Shown here one piece after another: positions 6,946-13,294 of a stretch of DNA of 13,294 nucleotides. Every line of letters starts with the position of its first letter. Positions within the stretch are counted from its first letter, which is position 1. The position numbers and the translations under genes are program-made. The notes beneath the pieces were generated by a model. It searched no databases and was not told the origin of the DNA. It saw only the letters and a program-made list of their open reading frames with translations. Source of the stretch: Phenylobacterium sp. (GTDB lineage: Bacteria > Pseudomonadota > Alphaproteobacteria > Caulobacterales > Caulobacteraceae); contig JAQGIX010000399.1 in NCBI GenBank assembly GCA_028290925.1, forward strand, positions 1 through 13,294, in the 5' to 3' direction.

Positions 6946-7389
6946 ATGGGGGACCAGATGAGCCAAGGACCCGACCCCGAAGGCCATTCGGGCGAGGAGT
7001 TGTTGCGTCTCGGAGCTGGGATCGTGGCGGCCTATGTGAGCCGCAACGCCGTCGCGGCGGAAGCCGTCCCGGACATCATCCGCACCGTGCACCAGACGCT
7101 GGAGGGCATCACCCGCGGCAAGCCGCCGGTCGTGGAGGAGCGGCCGAAGCCGGCCGTCTCGATCGGCAAGTCCGTCCAGCACGACTACATCGTCTGCCTC
7201 GAGGACGGCAAGAAGCTGAAGATGCTCAAGCGCTACCTGCGCTCGCGCTACGACATGAGCCCCGACGAATACCGCCGACGCTGGGGCCTGGCGTCGGACT
7301 ATCCGATGGTGGCGCCGGCCTACGCCGCGCGCCGCTCGGCCTTCGCCAAGCAGATCGGCCTGGGCCGCGGCGTGCGGAGACGGAAGTAG
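6946..7389 (+). CDS. MucR/Ros-family transcriptional regulator with degenerate zinc-finger ligands
   Basis: A 147-aa DNA-binding protein of the Ros/MucR family, which in alphaproteobacteria acts as a broad H-NS-like repressor and, in Caulobacter, in cell-cycle control. The N-terminal helical oligomerisation part (LLRLGAGIVAAYVSRN, 19-34) and the C-terminal finger-like domain (CLEDGKKLKMLKRYLRSRYD, 84-103, then MSPDEYRRRWGL) are clear. Compared with the Cys2-His2 Ros finger, Cys84 is kept, but the other three ligand positions are Asp87, Tyr97 and Tyr102. The tail is basic (RGVRRRK). ATG 6946 was chosen because GGAAAG lies six nt upstream; ATG 6958 and GTG 6931 are alternatives. It starts a plus-strand run with the 79-aa gene four nt downstream. 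Confidence 0.9.
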   Translation: MGDQMSQGPDPEGHSGEELLRLGAGIVAAYVSRNAVAAEAVPDIIRTVHQTLEGITRGKPPVVEERPKPAVSIGKSVQHDYIVCLEDGKKLKMLKRYLRSRYDMSPDEYRRRWGLASDYPMVAPAYAARRSAFAKQIGLGRGVRRRK

Positions 7390-7393
7390 GAGC

Positions 7394-7633
7394 ATGGCCG
7401 AATTGACGCCCAAGACCGCGATCCGGCCGTTCAACCCCAGCGGCTACGAGATCCTCGACGCCAACCTCGCGGCGAACGGCGAGGTGGTGATCTGGTCGGT
7501 CAGCCCGCTCAAGCCGCGGATCGGCGACCTGCTGCTGATCGAGAGCGGCGGCCGGCTCTACGACGTGGCCGTCGAAGCCCTCGCCGCCGTCGACGGCGGC
7601 TGGAGCGCCAAGGCCCGCCAAACTCGGCCGTAG
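7394..7633 (+). CDS. Small protein of unknown function (79 aa)
   Basis: I do not recognise a family. The protein has no signal peptide, membrane segment or cysteine. The middle (EVVIWSVSPLKPRIGDLLLIE, split around 30-50) and RLYDVAVEAL look like alternating beta strands, suggesting a small beta-barrel, but this is only a pattern impression. Reality of the gene is supported by its position four nt after the mucR-like stop, an AGGAG directly before the ATG and an in-frame length that fills the gap. Codon use is GC-rich at third positions like the neighbours. It is probably translated together with the regulator. The long frames antisense to it look like shadows. Confidence 0.6.
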   Translation: MAELTPKTAIRPFNPSGYEILDANLAANGEVVIWSVSPLKPRIGDLLLIESGGRLYDVAVEALAAVDGGWSAKARQTRP

Positions 7634-7686
7634 CCGATCCCGACCGTCTCGACTACGCTTCCCGCGCGACAGCGGGGGAAATAGCC

Positions 7687-8487
7687 ATGCGCCATGTGGG
7701 CCATCTTGCCATGCTTGCCCTGTGCAGCGCCTTGGCCCTTCCGGCGGCCGCCGCGGAGCCTGACTCCAGGACCAGCCTGCTTACTCGAGCGCGGGCCAGC
7801 TACTACAGCCTGGCGCGGGAGGGCTTCGCCGGCGCCAGGTGCCGGGTCATCCCAGACTGGGCGCCGCTCTTGGGGCCGCTGGCCAGCCAGCCACAGGGTC
7901 AGCGAGCCATCGCGATCCTCGAGACCCTGCAGGTCTCCGTGGCGATCAACGCCATGGGCCAGGCGACGGTCACCACCAAGGACCCAGAACCGACCCGCGA
8001 TCCCGCGGTCGCGGCCGGCATCAAGCAGGTCTTCTCCGGCGTGAACCAGGCGCTCCCTGGGTTCTTCGACAGTTGGTCGGCGTTCATGATCAATCCCCCG
8101 GTGCCGGGCCCGCAAACCCCCATGCAGATCACGCCCTTGGCCGGTGGGCGGCGACTTGCCTACAAGGACGGCGCGGCCAATGTGCTCATGGATATCGACC
8201 CGGCGGGCCAGGTCACGCGGTTGAATGTCACGGCGGCCGAATTCGTCTCCAGCATGCTGCCGACCTTCGAGCACGCGCCGCGCGGCCTGACGCTTAGCCG
8301 CTATGTGGCCGACTACGAGGCGACGGGCGGGGACGCGGCCAGCAAGGTCCACCTGGCGGTGGACGTCGCCTATCAGACCGTCAACGGCCTGCGGATCCCG
8401 GGCGTGCTGAAGTTGACCGGCGTCTACGGCGGCCAAGCCTTCAATATGAAGCTGACCTTCGCCGATTGCCAGGCCGACCGGAAATAG
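7687..8487 (+). CDS. Exported protein of unknown function (266 aa)
   Basis: The N-terminus has a signal peptide (MRHVGHLAMLALCSALALPAAAA), with probable cleavage after about residue 23, so the protein is likely periplasmic. The mature part carries just two cysteines, Cys52 and Cys261, near its two ends, which could form a disulfide in the periplasm. The C-terminal half has strand-like stretches (KVHLAVDVAYQTVNG, FNMKLTFADC). I do not recognise a family or active site. The Cys13 in the hydrophobic core is not a lipobox. GGGGGA lies about nine nt before the ATG. The gene ends only four nt from the hemA stop on the other strand, and no terminator is visible between them. It lies 53 nt after the 79-aa gene and may be co-transcribed. 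Confidence 0.75.
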   Translation: MRHVGHLAMLALCSALALPAAAAEPDSRTSLLTRARASYYSLAREGFAGARCRVIPDWAPLLGPLASQPQGQRAIAILETLQVSVAINAMGQATVTTKDPEPTRDPAVAAGIKQVFSGVNQALPGFFDSWSAFMINPPVPGPQTPMQITPLAGGRRLAYKDGAANVLMDIDPAGQVTRLNVTAAEFVSSMLPTFEHAPRGLTLSRYVADYEATGGDAASKVHLAVDVAYQTVNGLRIPGVLKLTGVYGGQAFNMKLTFADCQADRK

Positions 8488-8491
8488 ACCC

Positions 8492-9718
8492 TTAGGCCGC
8501 GACGCCGCCGACGCGGGCGATGTTGCAGCGGGTCCAGAGCGCTTCGAGGGCGCTGGTCAGCGCATCCATCATCGCATCGGTATGGGCCGGCGACGGCGTG
8601 AAGCGCAGCCGTTCCGTGCCGCGCGGCACCGTCGGATAGTTGATCGGCTGCACATAGATCCCGTGATCCTCCAGCAGGATGTCGGAGATCAGCTTGCAGT
8701 GCACCGCGTCGCCCACCAGCACCGGCACGATGTGGCTGACCGACGGCATGACCGGCAGCCCGGCCCTGGCGAACTTGGCCTTGAGCGTCGCGGCCCGCTC
8801 CTGGTGCGCCACGCGGACCTCGTTGTGGTCCTTCAGGTAGCGGATCGAGGCCGCCGCCCCGGCGGCCAGCGCCGGCGGGATCGAGGTCGTGAAGATGAAG
8901 CCGTCGGCATAGCTGCGGATGGCGTCGACGATCACCGCGTCGGCCGCGATATAGCCGCCCATCACCCCGAACGCCTTGCCGAGCGTGCCTTCGACGATGT
9001 CGATCTCGGCCATCACCCCGTCGCGCTCGGCGACGCCGGCGCCGCGCGGGCCGTACATGCCGACCGCATGGACCTCGTCGAGATAGGTCATGGCGCCGAA
9101 CTGCTTGGCCAGGGCCACGGTGCCGGCCATGTCGGCGATGTCGCCGTCCATGGAATAGACGCTCTCGAAGGCCACGAGCTTGGGCGCATCGGCCGGCGCC
9201 GCGGCCAGCAGCTCTTCCAGGTGCGCCAGGTCGTTGTGACGGAACACGTGGCGTTCGCAGCGCGCGCCGCGGATGCCGGAGATCATCGAATTGTGGTTGA
9301 GCGCGTCGGAGAAGATGATCAGCCCGGGCAGGATCTTCGACAGCGTCGAGAGCGTCGCCTCGTTGGACACATAGCCCGAGGTGAACAGCAGCGCGGCTTC
9401 CTTGCGGTGCAGCTCGGCGAGCTCACGCTCCAGCTCCACGTGATAGTGGGTGGTGCCCGAGATGTTGCGGGTGCCGCCGGAGCCGGCGCCGGCCTCCTCG
9501 ATCGCCTTGTGCATGGCGTCGAGCACCAGCGGGTTCTGGCCCTGGCCGAGATAGTCGTTGGAACACCAGACGATGACGTCGGCCTGCGTGCCGTCCGCGC
9601 GGGTCCAGGTGGCGCGCGGGAACTCGCCGCGGTGGCGCTTCAGGTCCGCGAAAACCCGGTAACGGCCCTCGGAACGGACCTTGGCGAGCGCCTCGTGGAA
9701 CGCGGAACGATAATCCAT
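8492..9718 (-). CDS. hemA: 5-aminolevulinate synthase HemA (Shemin pathway)
   Basis: A 408-aa PLP enzyme that condenses glycine and succinyl-CoA to 5-aminolevulinate, the first haem-committed step in alphaproteobacteria. Visible features are the start YRSAF, WCSNDYLGQGQNP (51-63), GGTRNISGTTHYH (81-93), YLDEVHAVGMYGPRGAG (212-228) and the PLP lysine 248 in EGTLGKAFGVMGG, the same number as in Rhodobacter ALAS. Near the end, YPTVPRGTERLRFTPSP is typical. Length and start are as expected. The gene stands alone, with 187 nt upstream that hold repeats likely to matter for regulation, and converges with the exported-protein gene. Glycine for this enzyme could come from GlyA, whose gene is damaged in this window. 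Confidence 0.97.
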   Translation of the reverse strand: MDYRSAFHEALAKVRSEGRYRVFADLKRHRGEFPRATWTRADGTQADVIVWCSNDYLGQGQNPLVLDAMHKAIEEAGAGSGGTRNISGTTHYHVELERELAELHRKEAALLFTSGYVSNEATLSTLSKILPGLIIFSDALNHNSMISGIRGARCERHVFRHNDLAHLEELLAAAPADAPKLVAFESVYSMDGDIADMAGTVALAKQFGAMTYLDEVHAVGMYGPRGAGVAERDGVMAEIDIVEGTLGKAFGVMGGYIAADAVIVDAIRSYADGFIFTTSIPPALAAGAAASIRYLKDHNEVRVAHQERAATLKAKFARAGLPVMPSVSHIVPVLVGDAVHCKLISDILLEDHGIYVQPINYPTVPRGTERLRFTPSPAHTDAMMDALTSALEALWTRCNIARVGGVAA

Positions 9719-9755
9719 CGACCTAATTGCCGACCCAGGCGTTCGACGATCTCAC

Positions 9756-9788
9756 GCCCGGCCGGCCCCTTGGATAGGCCGGGCTTTT
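9756..9788 (+). terminator. Possible hairpin with T-run upstream of hemA
   Basis: GCCCGGCC (9756-9763) pairs perfectly with GGCCGGGC (9777-9784) across a 13-base loop, and TTTT (9785-9788) follows on the plus strand. Read on the plus strand this resembles a weak intrinsic terminator that would stop transcription running antisense out of hemA. On the minus strand it would be a structured element in the hemA leader. The loop is long and the T-run short, so the call is uncertain. Confidence 0.3.
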
Positions 9789-9828
9789 CGCACCGGCCGC
9801 TGAGATTGTCCACCTGCCGAACGGCCAT

Positions 9829-9841
9829 ATTGCCGAGCAAT
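9829..9841. repeat. Short perfect palindrome ATTGC-CGA-GCAAT upstream of hemA
   Basis: ATTGC and GCAAT are separated by three bases, about 111-123 bp before the hemA ATG. AT-rich half-sites stand out in this GC-rich gap. It could be an operator for a dimeric regulator, but it does not match the FNR/FixK (TTGAT-N4-ATCAA) or CtrA (TTAA-N7-TTAA) consensus. Confidence 0.35.
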
Positions 9842-9880
9842 TACGTCAATCGCCAAGCGTCATGCGCCAACGTCACGGCG
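9842..9880. repeat. Three tandem degenerate 13-14-nt repeats upstream of hemA
   Basis: CGTCA occurs at 9844, 9858 and 9871, embedded in TACGTCAATCGCCA (9842-9855), AGCGTCATGCGCCA (9856-9869) and ACGTCACGGCG (9870-9880). On the hemA sense strand this reads as TGACG units spaced by TTGGCG-like blocks. It directly adjoins the ATTGC palindrome. A series of regulator half-sites is the likeliest meaning; this is inferred from pattern and position. Confidence 0.4.
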
Positions 9881-9905
9881 TTTGTTACCTGCGGCCATGA
9901 CAAAG

Positions 9906-10793
9906 TTACGAAAGGTCACCCCGGAACAGGTTCAGGATGGCCGAGAAGTCCTTGCCGCCGTAGCCGAGGCGGTCGAACAGCGCATATAGGCCTTCCGCCT
10001 GGGCGCCCAAGGGCGCAGCGGCGCCGCTCTTCGCCGCCGCCTCCTGCGCGAGCTTCAGGTCCTTCAGCATCATGGCGGTGGCGAACCCGCCCTCGTAGTT
10101 CCGGTTGGACGGCGCGGCCGGCACCGGGCCCGGCCAGGGGCAGTAGCTCGTCAGGCTCCAGCACTGGCCCGAGGACTGCGACGAGATCTCGTAGAACTTC
10201 ACCGGATCGAGGCCGAGCTTCTCGGCCAGCGCCAGGGCCTCGCAGACCCCGATCATCGAGATGCCGAGCACCATGTTGTTGCAGATCTTGGCCGCCTGCC
10301 CGGCCCCGTGGTCACCGGCTCGCAGGGTGACCCGCGACATGGGCTTCAGCGCCTCTTCCACCGCCGGGAAATCCGCCGCGTCACAGCCCACCATGAAGGC
10401 CAGGGTCCCGGCCTCGGCCGCCGCCGTGCCGCCGGACACGGGGGCGTCGGCGAAGCGGAAGCCGGCCGCCTTGGCCTGGGCGGCCACCGCGCGGGCGCTC
10501 TCCACGTCGATGGTCGAGCAGTCGATCAGCAGGGCGGATTTCGGCGCGTTCGGCAGCACCTCGTCGGCGTAGATCTGGCGCACATGCGGCCCGGCCGGCA
10601 GCATGGTGATGACCACCTCGGCGTCCTTGACCGCCTCGGCCACCGAGCCGGCGACCGAGCAGCCGGCGCCGGCGGCCTTCTCGAGGGCCGCCTTGGAGAG
10701 GTCGAACGCCATGACCGGCCGCTGCGCCTTGGCCTGGTTGGCGGCCATGCCGCCGCCCATGTTGCCCAGACCGATGAACGCGACGCGAGTCAT
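9906..10793 (-). CDS. mmsB: 3-hydroxyisobutyrate dehydrogenase
   Basis: A 295-aa NAD-dependent beta-hydroxyacid dehydrogenase that oxidises 3-hydroxyisobutyrate to methylmalonate semialdehyde in valine breakdown. The N-terminal Rossmann motif is GLGNMGGGMA (8-17), the substrate-binding motif is DAPVSGGTAAAEAGTL (116-131), and the catalytic Lys169 is in GAGQAAKICNN. The insert SSGQCWSLTSYCPWPGP is characteristic of true 3-hydroxyisobutyrate dehydrogenases as opposed to tartronate semialdehyde reductases. A strong AAGGAG lies about seven nt before the ATG. It follows the methyltransferase-like gene by 28 nt, in one run with the valine-catabolic hydrolase and acyl-CoA dehydrogenase. Confidence 0.95.
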   Translation of the reverse strand: MTRVAFIGLGNMGGGMAANQAKAQRPVMAFDLSKAALEKAAGAGCSVAGSVAEAVKDAEVVITMLPAGPHVRQIYADEVLPNAPKSALLIDCSTIDVESARAVAAQAKAAGFRFADAPVSGGTAAAEAGTLAFMVGCDAADFPAVEEALKPMSRVTLRAGDHGAGQAAKICNNMVLGISMIGVCEALALAEKLGLDPVKFYEISSQSSGQCWSLTSYCPWPGPVPAAPSNRNYEGGFATAMMLKDLKLAQEAAAKSGAAAPLGAQAEGLYALFDRLGYGGKDFSAILNLFRGDLS

Positions 10794-10821
10794 GGCGAAC
10801 TCCTTCTGATCTTACAGCCGC

Positions 10822-11577
10822 TTACTTGGGTTTACGGAACTTGTAGATGAACTGGTCCGTCTGGCCCTGTGAGAAGCCGTCACGGATGCCCTTGGTGTGG
10901 TCGTCGGCGGGGTTCTTCAGCACCGTGCTCTCGCCCTCGAACTTGAAGCCCGCGGCGGTCACCTCCTGCTTCACCACCGCAGGGTCGATGCGGTGCAGGG
11001 TCGAGGTGACCTTCGGGTCGCCCGGCGCGGCCACGTGGTCAAGCACGATGAACTCGCCGCCCGGCTTCAGGGCGTCGTAGACCGCCTTGTCGAAGGCCGC
11101 CATGTCGAGGTTCGGGACGTTGTGCAGGTCGTGGTAGTTCTGCGACGTCCAGACCAGGTCGGCCTTGGCCGGGATGGCCAGCGCCGCGAACGGCACGTGG
11201 ATCGACTTCACGTTGGCATAGTTCGGGTCGGCCGCAATGAGGTCCTGGGCCGGGGTCGGCGGCGGCTTGGCGGGGTCCGTCACCGGACGCGGCGGTCCGC
11301 TGACGGCATAGACCACACCCTTCGGCCCGACCGCCTTGGAGAAGATGCGGGTGAAATAGCCGCCGCCGGGAATGAGATCGACCACGACCATCCCCGGCTT
11401 GACGCCGGCGAACTCGAGCATCTCGGCCGGCTTGCGGTTCACGTCGCGCTTGGTGTCGGCGTCCGGCCGGCCCTTGTCGGCGACCGCGGCGGTCACATAG
11501 GCCGGCGCGGCGGCCACGGCCGCGCCCGCGGTCAGGATCGCCGCCGCGGCGGCGGCCAGCATCAGCTTGGATGTCAT
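10822..11577 (-). CDS. Exported class I SAM-methyltransferase-like protein (COG4798-type)
   Basis: A 251-aa protein with an alanine-rich signal peptide (about 1-23) followed by a methyltransferase-like fold. Motif I is VVVDLIPGGGYF (64-75), with the acidic and glycine pattern of SAM-binding Rossmann proteins. WTSQNYHDLHNV (143-154) and ALKPGGEFIVLDH (169-181) correspond to the later core strands. The ATG at 11577 was chosen because an in-frame ATG five codons upstream overlaps the GGAGGA that must be its ribosome site. Such predicted methyltransferases with leader peptides occur in alphaproteobacteria, but their substrates are unknown and SAM is not expected in the periplasm, so the domain may bind something else. 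It lies within the valine operon, 47 nt after the hydrolase gene. Confidence 0.8.
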   Translation of the reverse strand: MTSKLMLAAAAAAILTAGAAVAAAPAYVTAAVADKGRPDADTKRDVNRKPAEMLEFAGVKPGMVVVDLIPGGGYFTRIFSKAVGPKGVVYAVSGPPRPVTDPAKPPPTPAQDLIAADPNYANVKSIHVPFAALAIPAKADLVWTSQNYHDLHNVPNLDMAAFDKAVYDALKPGGEFIVLDHVAAPGDPKVTSTLHRIDPAVVKQEVTAAGFKFEGESTVLKNPADDHTKGIRDGFSQGQTDQFIYKFRKPK

Positions 11578-11624
11578 CGGTAGTCCTCCCATTGGCGGGC
11601 CGCCCCGAGGACGCCGCCTTACGC

Positions 11625-12677
11625 TCAAGGTAGGGGCGTCCACGCCTGATCGGAAGCCAGGGGCGCGAAAATCGCCTCGACCGCCGCCGTGCTCACCGTC
11701 TCCAGGCTCGGCGGGTCCCACTTCGGCGCGTTGTCCTTGTCGAGGATCACCGCCCGCACGCCTTCCAGGAAGTCGTGGCTGACCGCCAGCCGGTGGGCGA
11801 TCCGGTACTCCATGGCCATCACCTCGGCGAAGGCGTGGGCCCGGGCGCCCTCCTGCAGCTGGCGGAGCGCGATCTTCGAGGAGAGCGGCGACTTGGTTGC
11901 GATGATCCGCGCCTGCTCGCGGGCCCAGTCGCCGCCGGCGGCGCCCAGCGCAGCCACGATCGCCTCGACGCTGTCGCCGGCGAAGCCGCGGGCGATCTCG
12001 TCCTGGTGCTGAGCGATCTCGGGCCGACCGGCCTCGGCTTCGAACTCGGTGAGCAGGGTCTCCACCGCGGCGGGGTCCTTGAGGATCCAGTCCTTCAGCT
12101 CGGGCAGGTCGGCGCTCACCACATAGTCGGTGATCACGCCCACCAGCTCGCAGTCGGCGGCCTTCAGCCGCGCGCCGGTGAGCGCCAGCCAACGGCCGAT
12201 GTGGTCGGGCATGCGCGACAGATACCAGCTGCCGCCGACGTCCGGGAACAGGCCGATGCCGGTCTCCGGCATGGCGAAGCTGGTGCGCTCGGTGCCCACC
12301 CGGAACCGGCAGGGGCGCGAGATCCCGACCCCGCCGCCCATCACCACCCCGTCCATGATCGCGACGGTGGGCTTGGGATAGTGGAACAGCAGGTGATCCA
12401 GCCGGTACTCAGTGAAGAAGAAAGCGCGGCCGAGCACGCCGTCGCCCGCGCCGCTGTCGGCCAGGGTGCGGATATCGCCGCCGGCGCAGAAGCCGCGCCC
12501 GCCGGCATGGTCGAGCAACACCAGCTCGACGGCCGGATCCTCGCGCCACGCGGTGAGCGCGGCGATCATCTCGCGGCACATGCGGGTGGTGAGCGCATGC
12601 AGCGCCTGCGGCCGGTTCAGCGTCAACCGGCCGACCTTGCCCTCGACGCGGACGATGACCTCGGGTTCCCCGGTCAC
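11625..12677 (-). CDS. 3-hydroxyisobutyryl-CoA hydrolase (enoyl-CoA hydratase/isomerase family)
   Basis: A 350-aa crotonase-fold enzyme that releases 3-hydroxyisobutyrate from its CoA ester in valine degradation. The oxyanion-hole segments are GRGFCAGGDIR (60-70) and MDGVVMGGGVGIS (108-120). Glu138 and Asp146, eight apart in PETGIGLFPDVGGSWYLS, match the catalytic pair of mammalian HIBCH. The extra C-terminal ~100 residues (SLETVS, DFLEGVRAVILDKDNAPKW) distinguish hydrolases from ordinary hydratases of about 260 aa. The start is GTG 12677; an ATG at 12694 is out of frame and gives only six codons. It follows the acyl-CoA dehydrogenase by 13 nt. Confidence 0.92.
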   Translation of the reverse strand: MTGEPEVIVRVEGKVGRLTLNRPQALHALTTRMCREMIAALTAWREDPAVELVLLDHAGGRGFCAGGDIRTLADSGAGDGVLGRAFFFTEYRLDHLLFHYPKPTVAIMDGVVMGGGVGISRPCRFRVGTERTSFAMPETGIGLFPDVGGSWYLSRMPDHIGRWLALTGARLKAADCELVGVITDYVVSADLPELKDWILKDPAAVETLLTEFEAEAGRPEIAQHQDEIARGFAGDSVEAIVAALGAAGGDWAREQARIIATKSPLSSKIALRQLQEGARAHAFAEVMAMEYRIAHRLAVSHDFLEGVRAVILDKDNAPKWDPPSLETVSTAAVEAIFAPLASDQAWTPLP

Positions 12678-12690
12678 CGGAACAGCTCGC

Positions 12691-13294
12691 TCATTTGAAC
12701 ATCTCTCTGGCGATGATCACCCGCATGATCTCATTGGTGCCCTCGAGAATCTGGTGGACGCGCAAATCCCGCACGATCCGCTCCAGGGGGAAGTCCCTGA
12801 GGTAGCCGTAGCCGCCGTGCAGCTGCAGCGCCTGGTTGGCGATGTCGAAGCCGGCGTCGGTGGCGAACCGCTTGGCCATGGCGCAGTACTGGGTGGCCTT
12901 GGGACTTTTGTGGTCCAGCGCATGGGCCGCGCGGCGCACCATCAGCCGGGCCGCTTCCAGGTCGGTGGCCATGTCGGCGAGCCGCCACTGCAGCCCCTGG
13001 AATTCCTTCAGCGCCTGGCCGAACTGCTTGCGGCTTTCGAGATAGGCCTTGGTGGTGTCCAGCGCGAAGCCCGCGCCCCCCAGCGAGCAGGACGCGATGT
13101 TGATCCGCCCGCCGTCGAGGCCCGCCATGGCGAAGCGGAAGCCCTCGCCCTCCCGGCCGATGCGGTTCTCCGCCGGCACGCGGCAGTCATCGAAATTCAC
13201 CTGGGCGGTGGGCTGGGCGTTCCAGCCCATCTTCTTCTCCTGCGCCCCGTACGAGAGGCCAGGCGCGCCCTTCTCGACCTCGAAGGCCGAGACG
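12691..13294 (-). CDS. Acyl-CoA dehydrogenase, isobutyryl-CoA dehydrogenase-like (C-terminal part)
   Basis: The frame is open to the window edge, so about half of the gene is missing at the N-terminus. About 200 residues remain, starting VSAFEVEKGAPGLSYG and continuing through KKMGWNAQPTAQVNFDDCRVP, typical of the beta domain of isobutyryl-CoA dehydrogenases. The C-terminal helical domain has RKQFGQALKEFQGLQWRLADM-like pairing sequence (split around residues 67-87 of the internal ATG numbering), LHGGYGYLRDFPLERIVRD and ILEGTNEIMR, whose Glu is the expected catalytic base. FAD is the cofactor. The enzyme would convert isobutyryl-CoA to methacrylyl-CoA just before the hydratase/hydrolase steps, and the next gene downstream supports that assignment. 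The internal ATG at 13230 is not the true start. Confidence 0.92.
   Translation of the reverse strand, partial: VSAFEVEKGAPGLSYGAQEKKMGWNAQPTAQVNFDDCRVPAENRIGREGEGFRFAMAGLDGGRINIASCSLGGAGFALDTTKAYLESRKQFGQALKEFQGLQWRLADMATDLEAARLMVRRAAHALDHKSPKATQYCAMAKRFATDAGFDIANQALQLHGGYGYLRDFPLERIVRDLRVHQILEGTNEIMRVIIAREMFK

Noticed and set aside
8488..8491. A bidirectional terminator between the exported-protein gene and hemA
   Set aside because: Only four bases separate the two stop codons, and no hairpin with a T-run was seen there.
12676..12694. ATG at 12694 overlapping the acyl-CoA dehydrogenase stop as the start of the hydrolase
   Set aside because: It is out of frame with the hydrolase and reaches a stop after six codons; GTG 12677 fits the family N-terminus.

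Overview
The window looks like a chromosomal segment of a high-GC alphaproteobacterium, most likely a Caulobacterales member (Caulobacter/Phenylobacterium-like). Three things point there: a Shemin-type 5-aminolevulinate synthase (hemA), a MucR/Ros-family regulator, and the gene order glyA-nrdR-rib-nusB-thiL. The lineage is inferred from gene content, since no rRNA or tRNA is present. No mobile element, CRISPR array or phage gene was seen.

Layout. (a) 1-189, plus strand: the C-terminal end of a retropepsin-like aspartyl protease family protein. It overlaps tail to tail with the next block. (b) 6775 down to 125, minus strand: a tightly packed, probably co-transcribed run glyA - nrdR - ribD (reductase half only) - ribE - ribH - nusB - thiL - type III polyketide synthase - isoprenylcysteine-methyltransferase-like membrane protein. 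Most junctions overlap or lie within about 32 nt. The housekeeping part makes one-carbon units, riboflavin and thiamine diphosphate. The last two genes resemble the Bacillus BpsA/BpsB pair that makes and O-methylates alkylpyrones. (c) 6946-8487, plus strand: a MucR-like regulator that has lost most zinc ligands, a 79-aa protein of unknown function and a secreted 266-aa protein of unknown function. (d) 9718-8492, minus strand: hemA, with an upstream region holding direct and inverted repeats. (e) 13294 down to 9906, minus strand: a valine-catabolic run, isobutyryl-CoA dehydrogenase-like (cut by the window edge) - 3-hydroxyisobutyryl-CoA hydrolase - an exported methyltransferase-like protein - 3-hydroxyisobutyrate dehydrogenase.

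The main anomalies are these. glyA carries an in-frame TAG at codon 73 inside a highly conserved active-site segment, with other substitutions clustered around it. RibD consists only of the reductase domain, and no ribBA lies between ribE and ribH, so the riboflavin cluster is incomplete in two places. A secondary-metabolite pair is attached to the end of a housekeeping operon. A methyltransferase-like protein with a signal peptide sits inside the valine operon. I found no clearly new multi-gene system; the PKS/methyltransferase pair and the exported methyltransferase are the best candidates for unexplored biology.
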